This document shows, piece by piece, positions 9,672 through 18,650 of a stretch of DNA of 64,000 nt; the first letter of the stretch is position 1, and each line of letters starts with the position of its first letter. The stretch comes from Cellulomonas chitinilytica (GTDB lineage: Bacteria; Actinomycetota; Actinomycetes; Actinomycetales; Cellulomonadaceae), in contig NZ_BONK01000011.1 in assembly GCF_016862675.1 (NCBI RefSeq), positions 62,001 through 126,000 of the forward strand. The letters are read 5' to 3'. A program made the position numbers and the translations under genes. Under the pieces are notes generated by a model. The model saw nothing but the letters and a program-made list of their open reading frames with translations. It did no database searches and was not told where the DNA came from.

Positions 9672-10826
9672 TCAGGGTGCGCGGAGCACGAAGTCCTGCA
9701 GCGCGACGACGGCGGCACCGCGTGCCCACTGCCCGAAGTCGCCGGGCCGGACCACGAGGTCGACCGGTGACGCGAGCGGGTCGCGGTCGGCGTCGAGGCC
9801 GGCCCGCAGCGCCGCGTCGCCGACCCGGGCGAGCTCCACCCCCTCGCCCGTGATCACCACCCGGTCGGGCATCGTGAGGTTCGCGACCGCCGCGACGAGC
9901 CGGCCCAGGGCGCGGGCGCTGTCGTCAACGATCCGGCGGGCGGCGGGGTCGTCGGCGCCGGCGAGCGCGAGGAGCTCGTCGTACGTGACGGCTCGGCGCA
10001 GCGCGACGGTCGCCTGGGTCGCGAGCGACTCCTCCGTGAGCATCGCCGTCGCGCAGCCGCGGTGGCCGACGGGGCACGGTGGTCCGGCCGGGTCGAGGGG
10101 GAAGTGGCCGACGAGGCCGATGCCCATGTCGGGGTGGGTGACGAGCTGGTCGTGCACCACGAGCCCGTAGCCGACTCCTGCCCCGACGGTGAGCACCGCG
10201 AAGCTGCGGGTCCCGCGACCCTCCCCGAACCAGTGCTCGGCGGCGGTGAGGGCGGCGACGTCGTTCTCGACGACCACGGGCAGGCCGGTGCGGGCGGAGA
10301 GCAGGGGGCCGAGCGGCACGTCGTGCCAGCCGAGGAACGGGGCGACCCGCACGGTCGACCGGTCGGGGGAGTGGCCGCCGAGGCTCACCCCGACGCCGGT
10401 GAGCGTGGTGGCCGACGGGAGCGACCCGGCGGTCTGCTCGACGAGCGCGCCGACGGACTCGACGACGTCGGCCGGTGCGTGCCCGCCGATCGGCGCCGAC
10501 CGGCCCGCCACGATCGAGCCGCGAAGGTCGACGAGCACCGCGTGCGCGGCGTCGCCCGTGAGCTTGACGCCGACGAAGTGGTGGGCGGCCGCGTCGACGT
10601 CCAGCGGCTGGCCGGGGCGGCCGGTGGCGGGGTCGGGCCGGACGGCGGAGTCCACGAGGAGGCCGCGCTCGACGAGGGGCTTGGTGAGCCGGGACAGGGT
10701 CGGCTGCGACAGGTCGAGCCGGCGGGCGAGGTCGGCGCGGGACAGCGGGCCGCGCAGGAGGACCTCGAGGGCGACCTGGTGGGCGGTGCCGCCCTCGGGC
10801 GACCACGTGCGGACCTGCGAGCTCAT
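9672..10826 (-). CDS. ROK-family transcriptional regulator
   Basis: 384 residues. An N-terminal winged helix-turn-helix (about 18-65; LSRADLARRLDLSQPTLSRL) is followed by a two-lobed ROK sugar-kinase-like domain (GVGVSLGG, VVENDVAALTAAEHWFG). ATG 10826 follows a purine-rich GGGAGAGGGA site. It is divergent from the sugar importer and glucosidase operon at 11067, so it most likely represses that operon and is released by a sugar ligand. The ROK zinc motif is altered: the usual CxCGxxGCxE appears as CPVGHRGCAT, lacking the second Cys and the Glu. Zinc binding and kinase activity are therefore doubtful, which suits a pure regulator. Confidence 0.88.
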   Translation of the reverse strand: MSSQVRTWSPEGGTAHQVALEVLLRGPLSRADLARRLDLSQPTLSRLTKPLVERGLLVDSAVRPDPATGRPGQPLDVDAAAHHFVGVKLTGDAAHAVLVDLRGSIVAGRSAPIGGHAPADVVESVGALVEQTAGSLPSATTLTGVGVSLGGHSPDRSTVRVAPFLGWHDVPLGPLLSARTGLPVVVENDVAALTAAEHWFGEGRGTRSFAVLTVGAGVGYGLVVHDQLVTHPDMGIGLVGHFPLDPAGPPCPVGHRGCATAMLTEESLATQATVALRRAVTYDELLALAGADDPAARRIVDDSARALGRLVAAVANLTMPDRVVITGEGVELARVGDAALRAGLDADRDPLASPVDLVVRPGDFGQWARGAAVVALQDFVLRAP

Positions 10827-10890
10827 GCGCTCCCTCTCCCGACGCCTCGGACGGACCCGAGGCTGCGCTGCCATCCTCGCAGGCGGATAA

Positions 10891-10980
10891 GTTCCGTGAC
10901 GGTTCAAACTATCGCACGAAGTGCGCCCGGAAGTGATCGGGGACACACTGTTGACGGTGACTTACTTCCGTGGTGACATG
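10891..10980 (+). promoter_or_regulatory. Divergent promoter region of the ROK/sugar-importer pair with repeated ACTTCCG half-sites
   Basis: Three related elements occur in the divergent spacer: GTTCCGTGAC (10891-10900), inverted CCGGAAGTGA (10927-10936) and ACTTCCGTGG (10964-10973). TTGACG at 10951-10956 with TGACAT 17 nt later is a reasonable promoter towards the importer and overlaps the third element. Repression by the adjacent ROK protein at these sites is inferred. Confidence 0.45.
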
Positions 10981-11066
10981 AATGCCTCGTGGAAGACGGG
11001 CCAAGCAAGGGCCCGATGCAGGCAGGGGCTCCGGACGGAGACCCCAGGGGGACCTGGAGGGACCAC

Positions 11067-12332
11067 ATGAGCTCACATCGGGCGCGCATCGCCGCGTGCC
11101 TCGCACTGGCCGGACTCGTCGTCCCGCTCGCGGCGTGCGCCGGAAGCGGCGACGGCCCCACCACGATCACGTTCTTCCAGTTCAAGTCGGAGGCCATCGA
11201 CTACTTCGAAGGGCTCGCGGCGCAGTTCGAGAAGGAGAACCCCGACATCCGCGTCGTGGTCCAGAACGTGCCCGACCCCGAGACCGCGCTGCGGACCCGG
11301 CTGGTCAAGGACGACGTCCCGGACGTGATGACGCTCAACGGCAACGGCACGTTCGGCGAGCTCGCGTCCGCGGGGATCTTCACGGACTTCAGCAAGGACC
11401 CGGTGCTCGACGACATCAACCCGGGGTTCGTCAAGGTTCTCCAGAACCTCGGCCAGAGCGCACCGGGAGCGGTCAACGGCGTCCCGTTCGCCGCCAACGC
11501 CAGCGGCGTCCTCTACAACGAGGAGCTGTTCGCCCAGCAGGGCATCGACGTCCCGACCACCTGGGACGAGCTCATCGCCGACGCGAAGGCGTTCAAGGCG
11601 GCAGGCATCACCCCGTTCTACGGGATGCTCGGCGACTCGTGGACGCCGCAGTCGCCGCTCGCGCCGCTGAGCGCGCAGACGCAGCCGGCGGACTTCTTCC
11701 AGAAGCGGTTCGCGGCCCGGACGACGTTCCAGGACGGCTGGCGCACGGCGATCGACGAGCTCGGCGAGCTCTACGACTACACGCAGCCGGACCCGGTGTC
11801 GTCGAACTACCAGGACGGCACGCGCGCGTTCGCCGAGGGCAAGTCCGCGATGCTCCTGCTCGGCAGCTACGCCGTCCCGCAGATCCGCTCGTTCGAGCCG
11901 ACGTTCACCATCGGCAGCTTCGCGCTGCCGGCCACGAACGACCCGTCGAAGACGACGCTCGTCTCGGGCGTCGACGTCCTGATCACCACCGGCGCCAAGG
12001 GCGCGCACCCGGAGGAGTCGAAGCGGTTCGTGGACTTCCTGATGCAGCCCGACGTCGTCCAGAAGTACAGCGAGGCCCAGGTCGCCATCCCGGCGATCAA
12101 GGGCGCCAGCAACGACGACCCCGCACTCGTCGGGGTCCAGCCCTACATCGACGACGGCAGGCTCGTGGGCTTCACCGACCACCAGTTCATCGCGGCGATC
12201 CCGCTCGCCCAGCTCCTGCAGGAGTACCTGCTGAACCACGACGCGTCGGCCATGCTCCGCAAGCTCGACAACAGCTGGGACAAGGTCGCGGCCCGCCGCA
12301 CCTGGGGCCTGGGGAAGGTGCAGGAGTCATGA
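11067..12332 (+). CDS. Sugar ABC transporter substrate-binding lipoprotein
   Basis: 421-residue family 1 solute-binding protein, first gene of the importer operon. GGAGG at 11056-11060 fixes ATG 11067. The signal peptide ends in lipobox LAAC (Cys24). The mature part begins TITFFQFKSEAIDYFEGLA and has the pattern of carbohydrate-binding proteins (PDVMTLNGNGTF, PTTWDELIADAKAFKAAGI). It should capture an alpha-gluco-oligosaccharide outside the membrane, judging from the glucosidase at the end of the operon. Its stop overlaps the next start (ATGA at 12329-12332). An earlier in-frame start at 10989 would put charged residues before the signal peptide and was rejected. Confidence 0.92.
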   Translation: MSSHRARIAACLALAGLVVPLAACAGSGDGPTTITFFQFKSEAIDYFEGLAAQFEKENPDIRVVVQNVPDPETALRTRLVKDDVPDVMTLNGNGTFGELASAGIFTDFSKDPVLDDINPGFVKVLQNLGQSAPGAVNGVPFAANASGVLYNEELFAQQGIDVPTTWDELIADAKAFKAAGITPFYGMLGDSWTPQSPLAPLSAQTQPADFFQKRFAARTTFQDGWRTAIDELGELYDYTQPDPVSSNYQDGTRAFAEGKSAMLLLGSYAVPQIRSFEPTFTIGSFALPATNDPSKTTLVSGVDVLITTGAKGAHPEESKRFVDFLMQPDVVQKYSEAQVAIPAIKGASNDDPALVGVQPYIDDGRLVGFTDHQFIAAIPLAQLLQEYLLNHDASAMLRKLDNSWDKVAARRTWGLGKVQES

Positions 12333-13267
12333 CGACCACGACCCGCCCGCCGGTGCAGGCGCCGCCCGACCGGCCCGACCAGCCCGTGCGCAGGAAGGGC
12401 ATCGCGTCCCGCACGCCGCGCGGCTTCTACTGGATGGTCCTGCCCGCGTTCGCGCTGTTCTTCCTGCTGCACACCGTCCCGGTCCTGCAGGGCGTCTTCT
12501 TCAGCTTCACCGACTCACCGGGCTACGGGCCGTGGAAGTTCGTCGGGCTCTCGAACTACGCGGCCCTGTTCACCGACAGCCGCGTGCTGCACTCGTACCT
12601 GTTCACGTTCCAGTTCGCGCTCGTGTCGACCGTGCTCGTGAACATCATCGCGCTCGCCGTGGCCGTCGCCCTCAACGCCCGGATCAGGTTCAAGTCGACG
12701 CTGCGCGGCGTGTACTTCATCCCGTACGTGCTCTCGATCCTCGTGGTCGGGTACGTGTTCCAGTACCTGTTCACGTTCTCGATCCCGGCCATCGCGCAGG
12801 CGGTCGGCAACGCGAAGTTCTCCACGTCGATCCTGTCCGACGAGGGCCTCGCGTGGATCGCGATCGTCGTCCTCGCCGTCTGGCAGGCCGCGGCGTTCAA
12901 CATCGTGCTGTACCTCGCGGGCCTGCAGACGGTGCCCGCCGAGCTCTACGAGGCGGCGTCGCTCGACGGTGCGACGGCGTGGAAGAAGTTCTCGCACATC
13001 ACGTTCCCGATGATCTGGGGCTTCTTCGTCATCAACATGGTGCTGTCCCTCAAGGGCTTCCTGCAGGTCTTCGACCACGTCGTCGCGATGACGGGCGGCG
13101 GGCCGGGGACCGCGACGGAGTCCGTCGGGCTCGTCATCTACAAGGGCGGCTTCCAGGGCGGCGAGTTCGGGTACCAGCTCGCCAACGCCGTGGTGTTCAT
13201 GATCGTGATCATCGTGTTCGCCCTCGTCCAGTTCCGTGTCCTGCAGCGTGAGGATGTGAACGCATGA
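12329..13267 (+). CDS. Sugar ABC transporter permease, MalF/LacF type
   Basis: 312-residue inner-membrane permease with six predicted helices after a Pro-rich cytoplasmic N-terminus. The coupling-helix EAA motif that contacts the ATPase is clear: EAASLDGATAWKKFSHITFP. The ATG overlaps the binding-protein stop by four bases, so the two are translationally coupled, and it is coupled the same way to the next permease. No ATPase gene exists in the operon. In related actinobacteria such importers use a shared MsiK-type ATPase encoded elsewhere, which I infer here. Confidence 0.93.
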   Translation: MTTTTRPPVQAPPDRPDQPVRRKGIASRTPRGFYWMVLPAFALFFLLHTVPVLQGVFFSFTDSPGYGPWKFVGLSNYAALFTDSRVLHSYLFTFQFALVSTVLVNIIALAVAVALNARIRFKSTLRGVYFIPYVLSILVVGYVFQYLFTFSIPAIAQAVGNAKFSTSILSDEGLAWIAIVVLAVWQAAAFNIVLYLAGLQTVPAELYEAASLDGATAWKKFSHITFPMIWGFFVINMVLSLKGFLQVFDHVVAMTGGGPGTATESVGLVIYKGGFQGGEFGYQLANAVVFMIVIIVFALVQFRVLQREDVNA

Positions 13268-14199
13268 GCGCCCCCAGCATCGCCGCACCGGTCGCCGACC
13301 GGTCCGAGCAGGCCTTCGGCGCCGGCGAGCCCGACGCCCCCGCACCCCGCCGCCGGCGGATGCGCACGCCCGACCCGGAGGACACCGGCCACCACAACTG
13401 GTGGCTCACGGGCCTGATGATCTTCCTGTCCCTGAGCATCCTCGTGCCGATGTACCTCGTGGTCGTCACGGCCCTGAAGACCCCGGACCAGCTCACGGGC
13501 GCCGGGTTCAGCCTGCCGAGCCCGGCCCGGTGGCAGAACTTCGCCGACGCCTGGACGCTCACGAGCTTCCCGCGCTCCGCGCTCAACAGCGCGCTCATCA
13601 CGGTCGGGGCGGTGACGCTCACGCTGCTGACGAACTCGATGGTCGCCTACGCGATCGCCCGGAACATGCACAAGAAGCTGTTCAAGGGCCTGTTCTTCTA
13701 CTTCATCGCGGCGCTGTTCGTGCCGTTCCCGATCCTCATGCTCACGGTCGCCAAGCTCACCGCGCAGCTGCACCTCGACAACCAGCTCGGCCTGATCCTG
13801 CTGTACGTCGTGTTCGGCCTGTCGTTCAACATCTTCGTGTTCGTCGCGTACATCCGCTCGATCCCGCGCGAGCTCGAGGAGGCCGCGATCATCGACGGCG
13901 CGAACACGTGGACCGTGTTCTGGAAGGTCATCTTCCCGTTGCTGCGGCCCATGAACGCGACCGTCGGCATCATCACGTGCGTGTGGGCGTGGAACGACTT
14001 CATGCTCCCGCTGGTGATCCTGTCCGACCCCGGCGACGCGACGCTCCCGTTGCAGCAGTACATCTTCCAGAGCACCTTCAACACCAACTACACGCTGGCC
14101 TTCGCGTCGTACCTGCTCGCGATGATCCCGCTGCTCGTGGTGTACGTGGTCGCGCAGCGCTGGGTCATCTCGGGGGTGACCCGGGGCGCCATCAAGTGA
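13264..14199 (+). CDS. Sugar ABC transporter permease, MalG/LacG type
   Basis: 311-residue second permease. A hydrophilic N-terminus of about 45 residues precedes six helices. The EAA loop reads EEAAIIDGANTWTVFWKVIFP. The ATG overlaps the previous stop (13264-13267), completing the binding protein-permease-permease unit, and the glucosidase follows 13 bp after the stop. It forms the heterodimeric channel with the protein at 12329. Confidence 0.93.
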   Translation: MSAPSIAAPVADRSEQAFGAGEPDAPAPRRRRMRTPDPEDTGHHNWWLTGLMIFLSLSILVPMYLVVVTALKTPDQLTGAGFSLPSPARWQNFADAWTLTSFPRSALNSALITVGAVTLTLLTNSMVAYAIARNMHKKLFKGLFFYFIAALFVPFPILMLTVAKLTAQLHLDNQLGLILLYVVFGLSFNIFVFVAYIRSIPRELEEAAIIDGANTWTVFWKVIFPLLRPMNATVGIITCVWAWNDFMLPLVILSDPGDATLPLQQYIFQSTFNTNYTLAFASYLLAMIPLLVVYVVAQRWVISGVTRGAIK

Positions 14200-14212
14200 T
14201 CCGGAGGACCGC

Positions 14213-15931
14213 ATGACGTGGACCGTCGACGACGCGCCGTGGTGGACGAAGGCCGTGGTCTACCAGATCTACCCCCGCTCGTTCGCCGACTCGGACGGCG
14301 ACGGGATCGGCGACCTGCGGGGGATCCTGGGACGGCTCGACCACCTCGTCGAGCTCGGCGTCGACGTCGTCTGGCTGTCGCCCGTGTACGCGTCGCCGCA
14401 GGACGACAACGGGTACGACATCAGCGACTACCAGGACGTCGACCCGGTGTTCGGCACGCTCGACGACCTCGACGAGCTCATCGGTGCGCTGCACGCGCAC
14501 GGCATGCGGCTCGTCATGGACCTCGTCGTCAACCACACCTCGGACGAGCACCCGTGGTTCGTGGACTCGCGTTCGTCGAAGGGGAGCGACAGGCGCGACT
14601 GGTACTGGTGGCGGCCGCCGCGCGCCGGGATGCAGCCCGGGCAGCCCGGCGCCGAGCCGACGAACTGGGGCTCGTTCTTCTCCGGCTCCGCGTGGGAGCT
14701 CGACGAGGAGTCGCAGGAGTACTACCTGCACCTGTTCAGCCGCAAGCAGCCCGACCTCAACTGGGAGAACCCGCAGGTCCGCGAGGCGGTCTACGCGATG
14801 ATGCGCTGGTGGCTGGACCGCGGGGTCGACGGCTTCCGGATGGACGTCATCAACCTCGTCTCCAAGGAGGTGCCGCTGCGGGACGGCCTGGTGCACGGCG
14901 GCCTGTGGGGCGACGGCTCGGCGTTCTACACCTGCGGCCCGCGCATCCACGAGTTCCTCGCCGAGATGCACCGGGAGGTGTTCGCCGACCACCCCGAGCG
15001 GCTGCTGGCCGTGGGGGAGATGCCGGGCGTGACGATCGAGGACGCGCGCCTGTTCACCGACCCGGCCCGCGCCGAGGTCGACATGGTGTTCCAGTTCGAG
15101 CACGTCGGCCTGGACCACGGCCCGGGCGGCAAGTTCGACACGCGGCCGCTGCGGCTCACGGACCTCAAGACGTCGTTCGGACGCTGGCAGGCCGGGCTCG
15201 CCGACGCCGGCTGGAACAGCCTCTACTGGGACAACCACGACCAGCCCCGCGTGGTGTCCCGGTTCGGCGACGACGGCCGCTACCGCCGGGAGTCCGCGAC
15301 GATGCTCGCGACCGTGCTGCACCTGCACCGGGGGACGCCGTACGTCTACCAGGGCGAGGAGCTCGGGATGACGAACGCGCACTTCACGCGGTTCGAGGAC
15401 TACCAGGACATCGAGTCGCTCCGGCACATCTCGGAGGCCCGCGCCCGCGGCCACTCCAGCGACGACGAGCTGCTCGAGGGGCTCGCCCGGATGAGCCGCG
15501 ACAACGCGCGGACCCCGGTGCAGTGGGACGCCTCCCCGCACGCGGGGTTCACGACGGGAACGCCGTGGCTGCCCGTCGACGCCAACTTCCTGACGGTGAA
15601 CGCGGAGGCGGAGCGGGCCGACCCCCGGTCGGTGTTCCACCACCACCGCCGGCTGATCGCGCTGCGGCACGAGGACCCGGTGGTGGCGCTCGGCGACTTC
15701 ACGATGCTGCTGCCCGACGACGAGCACGTGTACGCGTTCACCCGGCGCCTCGGGGACGAGTCGCTGCTGGTCCTGGGGAACTTCACGGGGGAGGAGCGCC
15801 CGTTCGACGTGGCGGACGCGTGGGCCTTCGACGACGGCAGCGCCCTCGTGCTGGGCAACTACGACGACGCCGGGTCGCCGTCGACGCTGCGCCCGTGGGA
15901 GGCGCGGGTCTACCGCCGTCCGGCGCCCTGA
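14213..15931 (+). CDS. GH13 alpha-glucosidase, oligo-1,6-glucosidase type
   Basis: 572-residue cytoplasmic glycoside hydrolase of the oligo-1,6-glucosidase/alpha-glucosidase group; no signal peptide. Catalytic residues can be placed: nucleophile Asp211 in GFRMDVIN, acid/base Glu269 in AVGEMPG, transition-state Asp343 in WDNHDQPR, and the region I Asn-His in VVNHT. Val follows the nucleophile; in this family Val goes with alpha-1,6 specificity (isomaltose, panose), Ala or Thr with alpha-1,4. CGGAGGA lies before ATG 14213. It would cut sugars brought in by the importer just upstream. Its end overlaps the convergent DUF2306 gene by 22 bp. Confidence 0.93.
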   Translation: MTWTVDDAPWWTKAVVYQIYPRSFADSDGDGIGDLRGILGRLDHLVELGVDVVWLSPVYASPQDDNGYDISDYQDVDPVFGTLDDLDELIGALHAHGMRLVMDLVVNHTSDEHPWFVDSRSSKGSDRRDWYWWRPPRAGMQPGQPGAEPTNWGSFFSGSAWELDEESQEYYLHLFSRKQPDLNWENPQVREAVYAMMRWWLDRGVDGFRMDVINLVSKEVPLRDGLVHGGLWGDGSAFYTCGPRIHEFLAEMHREVFADHPERLLAVGEMPGVTIEDARLFTDPARAEVDMVFQFEHVGLDHGPGGKFDTRPLRLTDLKTSFGRWQAGLADAGWNSLYWDNHDQPRVVSRFGDDGRYRRESATMLATVLHLHRGTPYVYQGEELGMTNAHFTRFEDYQDIESLRHISEARARGHSSDDELLEGLARMSRDNARTPVQWDASPHAGFTTGTPWLPVDANFLTVNAEAERADPRSVFHHHRRLIALRHEDPVVALGDFTMLLPDDEHVYAFTRRLGDESLLVLGNFTGEERPFDVADAWAFDDGSALVLGNYDDAGSPSTLRPWEARVYRRPAP

Positions 15932-16698
15932 GCCGCCTGCGGGGCGGCGCCCACCGGGTCGACGATCCGCACCGACGGCAGCCCGCGCCGCCGGACCATC
16001 CACTCGGCGACGAGCACGTTCGGCACCCACGCCAGGAACGTCACGGCGTAGTACGCGTTCTGGAAGGCCGCGTCGACGTCGAACGCGCCGTCCCCGGCGG
16101 CGAACGCCTGCGCCGCGACCAGCACCCCGGTCCACGTCCGGAGCGTCACGGCGGCGTAGGTGAGCGCGAAGCTGCGGATCATCCACGCCTGGTGCGACCG
16201 GACGTCCCCGGAGCGGATGGACCGGTACGCGCGCCACCCGGTCCAGATCCACAGCACCCCGAGCGACCCGAACCCGAGGAACCCGATCATGCCCGCCGTG
16301 TTCCAGGGCGCCATGACCAGCGCCGCGAGCCCGCCGACGAGCACCCCCGACAGGTACGTCCGGCCCAGCCACCGGTGCAGGCGCGGGAACCGGCGCCGCG
16401 CCCCGGCCCAGAACTGGAACGGACCGGTGAGCAGCGCCACGGCGGCCCCCACCACGTGGACGACGAGCGCGACCTGCACCACGGGCGGCGTCTGCGAGTA
16501 CGCCGACGCGAGCGGCGCCCGGTCGGGGTCGAGCTCCTCGAGCGAGCCCATCAGGTAGGGCACCGCCGAGTAGGCGACGATCGCGAGCGCGGTCAGCAGG
16601 ACGGCGACCCACCCGACGCGACCGGTCGCGCGGCGACGTCGTCGGGCGACGGTGGGCGGTCGCTGCGGGCGGGCCGGGGCGTCGGTCGAGGTCGTCAT
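15910..16698 (-). CDS. DUF2306 membrane protein
   Basis: 262-residue integral membrane protein of the DUF2306 family, about seven helices after a basic Pro/Arg-rich N-terminus. Family features include VAYSAVPYLMGSL near the start, the HVVGAAVALLTGPFQFW segment, RRRFPRLHRWLGRTYLSGVL and SHQAWMIRSFALTYAAVTLR. The conserved His residues suggest redox or metal chemistry, but function is unknown. The ATG at 16698 is divergent from the ABC exporter at 16864. The last 22 bp run into the convergent glucosidase gene. Confidence 0.8.
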   Translation of the reverse strand: MTTSTDAPARPQRPPTVARRRRRATGRVGWVAVLLTALAIVAYSAVPYLMGSLEELDPDRAPLASAYSQTPPVVQVALVVHVVGAAVALLTGPFQFWAGARRRFPRLHRWLGRTYLSGVLVGGLAALVMAPWNTAGMIGFLGFGSLGVLWIWTGWRAYRSIRSGDVRSHQAWMIRSFALTYAAVTLRTWTGVLVAAQAFAAGDGAFDVDAAFQNAYYAVTFLAWVPNVLVAEWMVRRRGLPSVRIVDPVGAAPQAAQGAGRR

Positions 16699-16863
16699 GT
16701 CCGACAACGGTAGGTATGTCTCCCGCCGATGTCGGTGGGGCAGACCCACCCGTCCGTACGGTGGCCCGCCCGGTCGCGCGGGTCCGGGTCCACCGGTCGG
16801 TGGACCCGGACGCCGGTGTCCCGGTCGTCCCGGCGGGCCCCGCTCGGGAACGACGCTGGGCGC

Positions 16864-17747
<884 letters not shown>

Positions 17748-17751
<4 letters not shown>

Positions 17752-18599
17752 CGACGACGACCACCACCAGGACGACCCCGACCGCACCCGTGGGCGCACT
17801 GCCGGGGCCGCTGCCGCTGGGTCTGACCCGCGCCGGGTACGAGCTGCGGCTGTTCTTCCGGGAGCGCGACGCGGTCGTGTTCGTCTTCGCCTACCCGGTG
17901 ATCATGCTCGCGATCTTCGCGGCGGTGTTCGGGCAGGACGGCGCCACGGTGACGACCCAGGGCGGCGCCGAGATCCCGTTCGCGCAGTACTTCCTGCCCG
18001 GCATGGTCGCCACCGGGATCATGCTGTCGAGCTTCCAGTCGCTCGCGATCTCCATCGCCGTGGAGCGGGACGAGGGCGGGCTCAAACGCCTGCGGGGCAC
18101 ACCCCTGCCGGCGACGGCGTACTTCGCGGGCAAGGTCGGCCAGGTGCTGGGCGTGTCCCTGCTGCAGAACGCGGTGCTCCTGGTCGTCGCGGCGTCGGCG
18201 TTCGGGGTGACCCTGCCGACCACGGCGACGGCGTGGGCGACGTTCGTGTGGGTGTTCGTGCTGGGCACGGCGTGCGGCTCGGTGTGCGGGGTCGCGTTCT
18301 CGTCGGTGCCGCGTTCCGGGCGGTCCGCCAGCGCGGTCGTCACCCCGATCGTGCTCGTGCTGCAGTTCATCTCCGGCGTGTTCTTCCCGTTCGACCAGCT
18401 GCCGTCCTGGATGCAGGGGCTCGCCTCGGTGTTCCCGCTGCGCTGGCTCGTCGAGGGCATGAGCGCGGTGTTCGTGCCGACCGGGTCCGGGGCGTCGGGG
18501 CAGCACGGCACGACCGCGCTGGTGCTCGGGGCGTGGCTGGCCGCCGGACTCGTCGTGGGCGTCCGCACGTTCCGGTGGCGTCGGCGTGACGACGGCTGA
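17748..18599 (+). CDS. ABC-2 type exporter, permease subunit
   Basis: 283-residue permease with six helices and a Thr-rich N-terminus. ABC-2 family features include ERDEGGLKRLRGTPLP between the second and third helices and the late segment FISGVFFPFDQLPSWMQ. It is translationally coupled to the ATPase gene. The histidine kinase gene begins 43 bp after its stop, beyond a perfect inverted repeat. It probably exports a drug, lipid or peptide; nothing visible says which. Confidence 0.9.
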
Positions 18600-18613
18600 C
18601 ACGCCCTCCGTCG

Positions 18614-18650
18614 CCGGTCATGGTCGTGGCAGGCTCACGACCATGACCGG
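18614..18650 (+). promoter_or_regulatory. 15-bp perfect inverted repeat covering the histidine kinase start
   Basis: Arms CCGGTCATGGTCGTG (18614-18628) and CACGACCATGACCGG (18636-18650) enclose GCAGGCT. The right arm contains the kinase start codon ATG 18643, and CAGGCT (18630-18635) between the arms resembles a -10 box 7 nt before that ATG. If the mRNA is leaderless the left arm is not transcribed, so the palindrome acts as DNA, most simply as an autoregulatory operator. Otherwise it is a hairpin after the permease gene that also hides the start codon. Confidence 0.55.

Noticed and set aside
5309..9718. Continuous 1469-codon frame on the minus strand running through the second ilvD
   Set aside because: Only the part below 7765 is the GGDEF-EAL gene. 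The rest is antisense to ilvD, has Arg/Val-rich composition with no motifs, and there is a proper ribosome site at 7765. Long antisense frames are expected at this GC content.
10982..12328. Fusion of the permease at 12329 with a long upstream plus-strand frame
   Set aside because: The upstream part is a shadow of the binding-protein gene in another frame; the ATGA overlap marks the true start.
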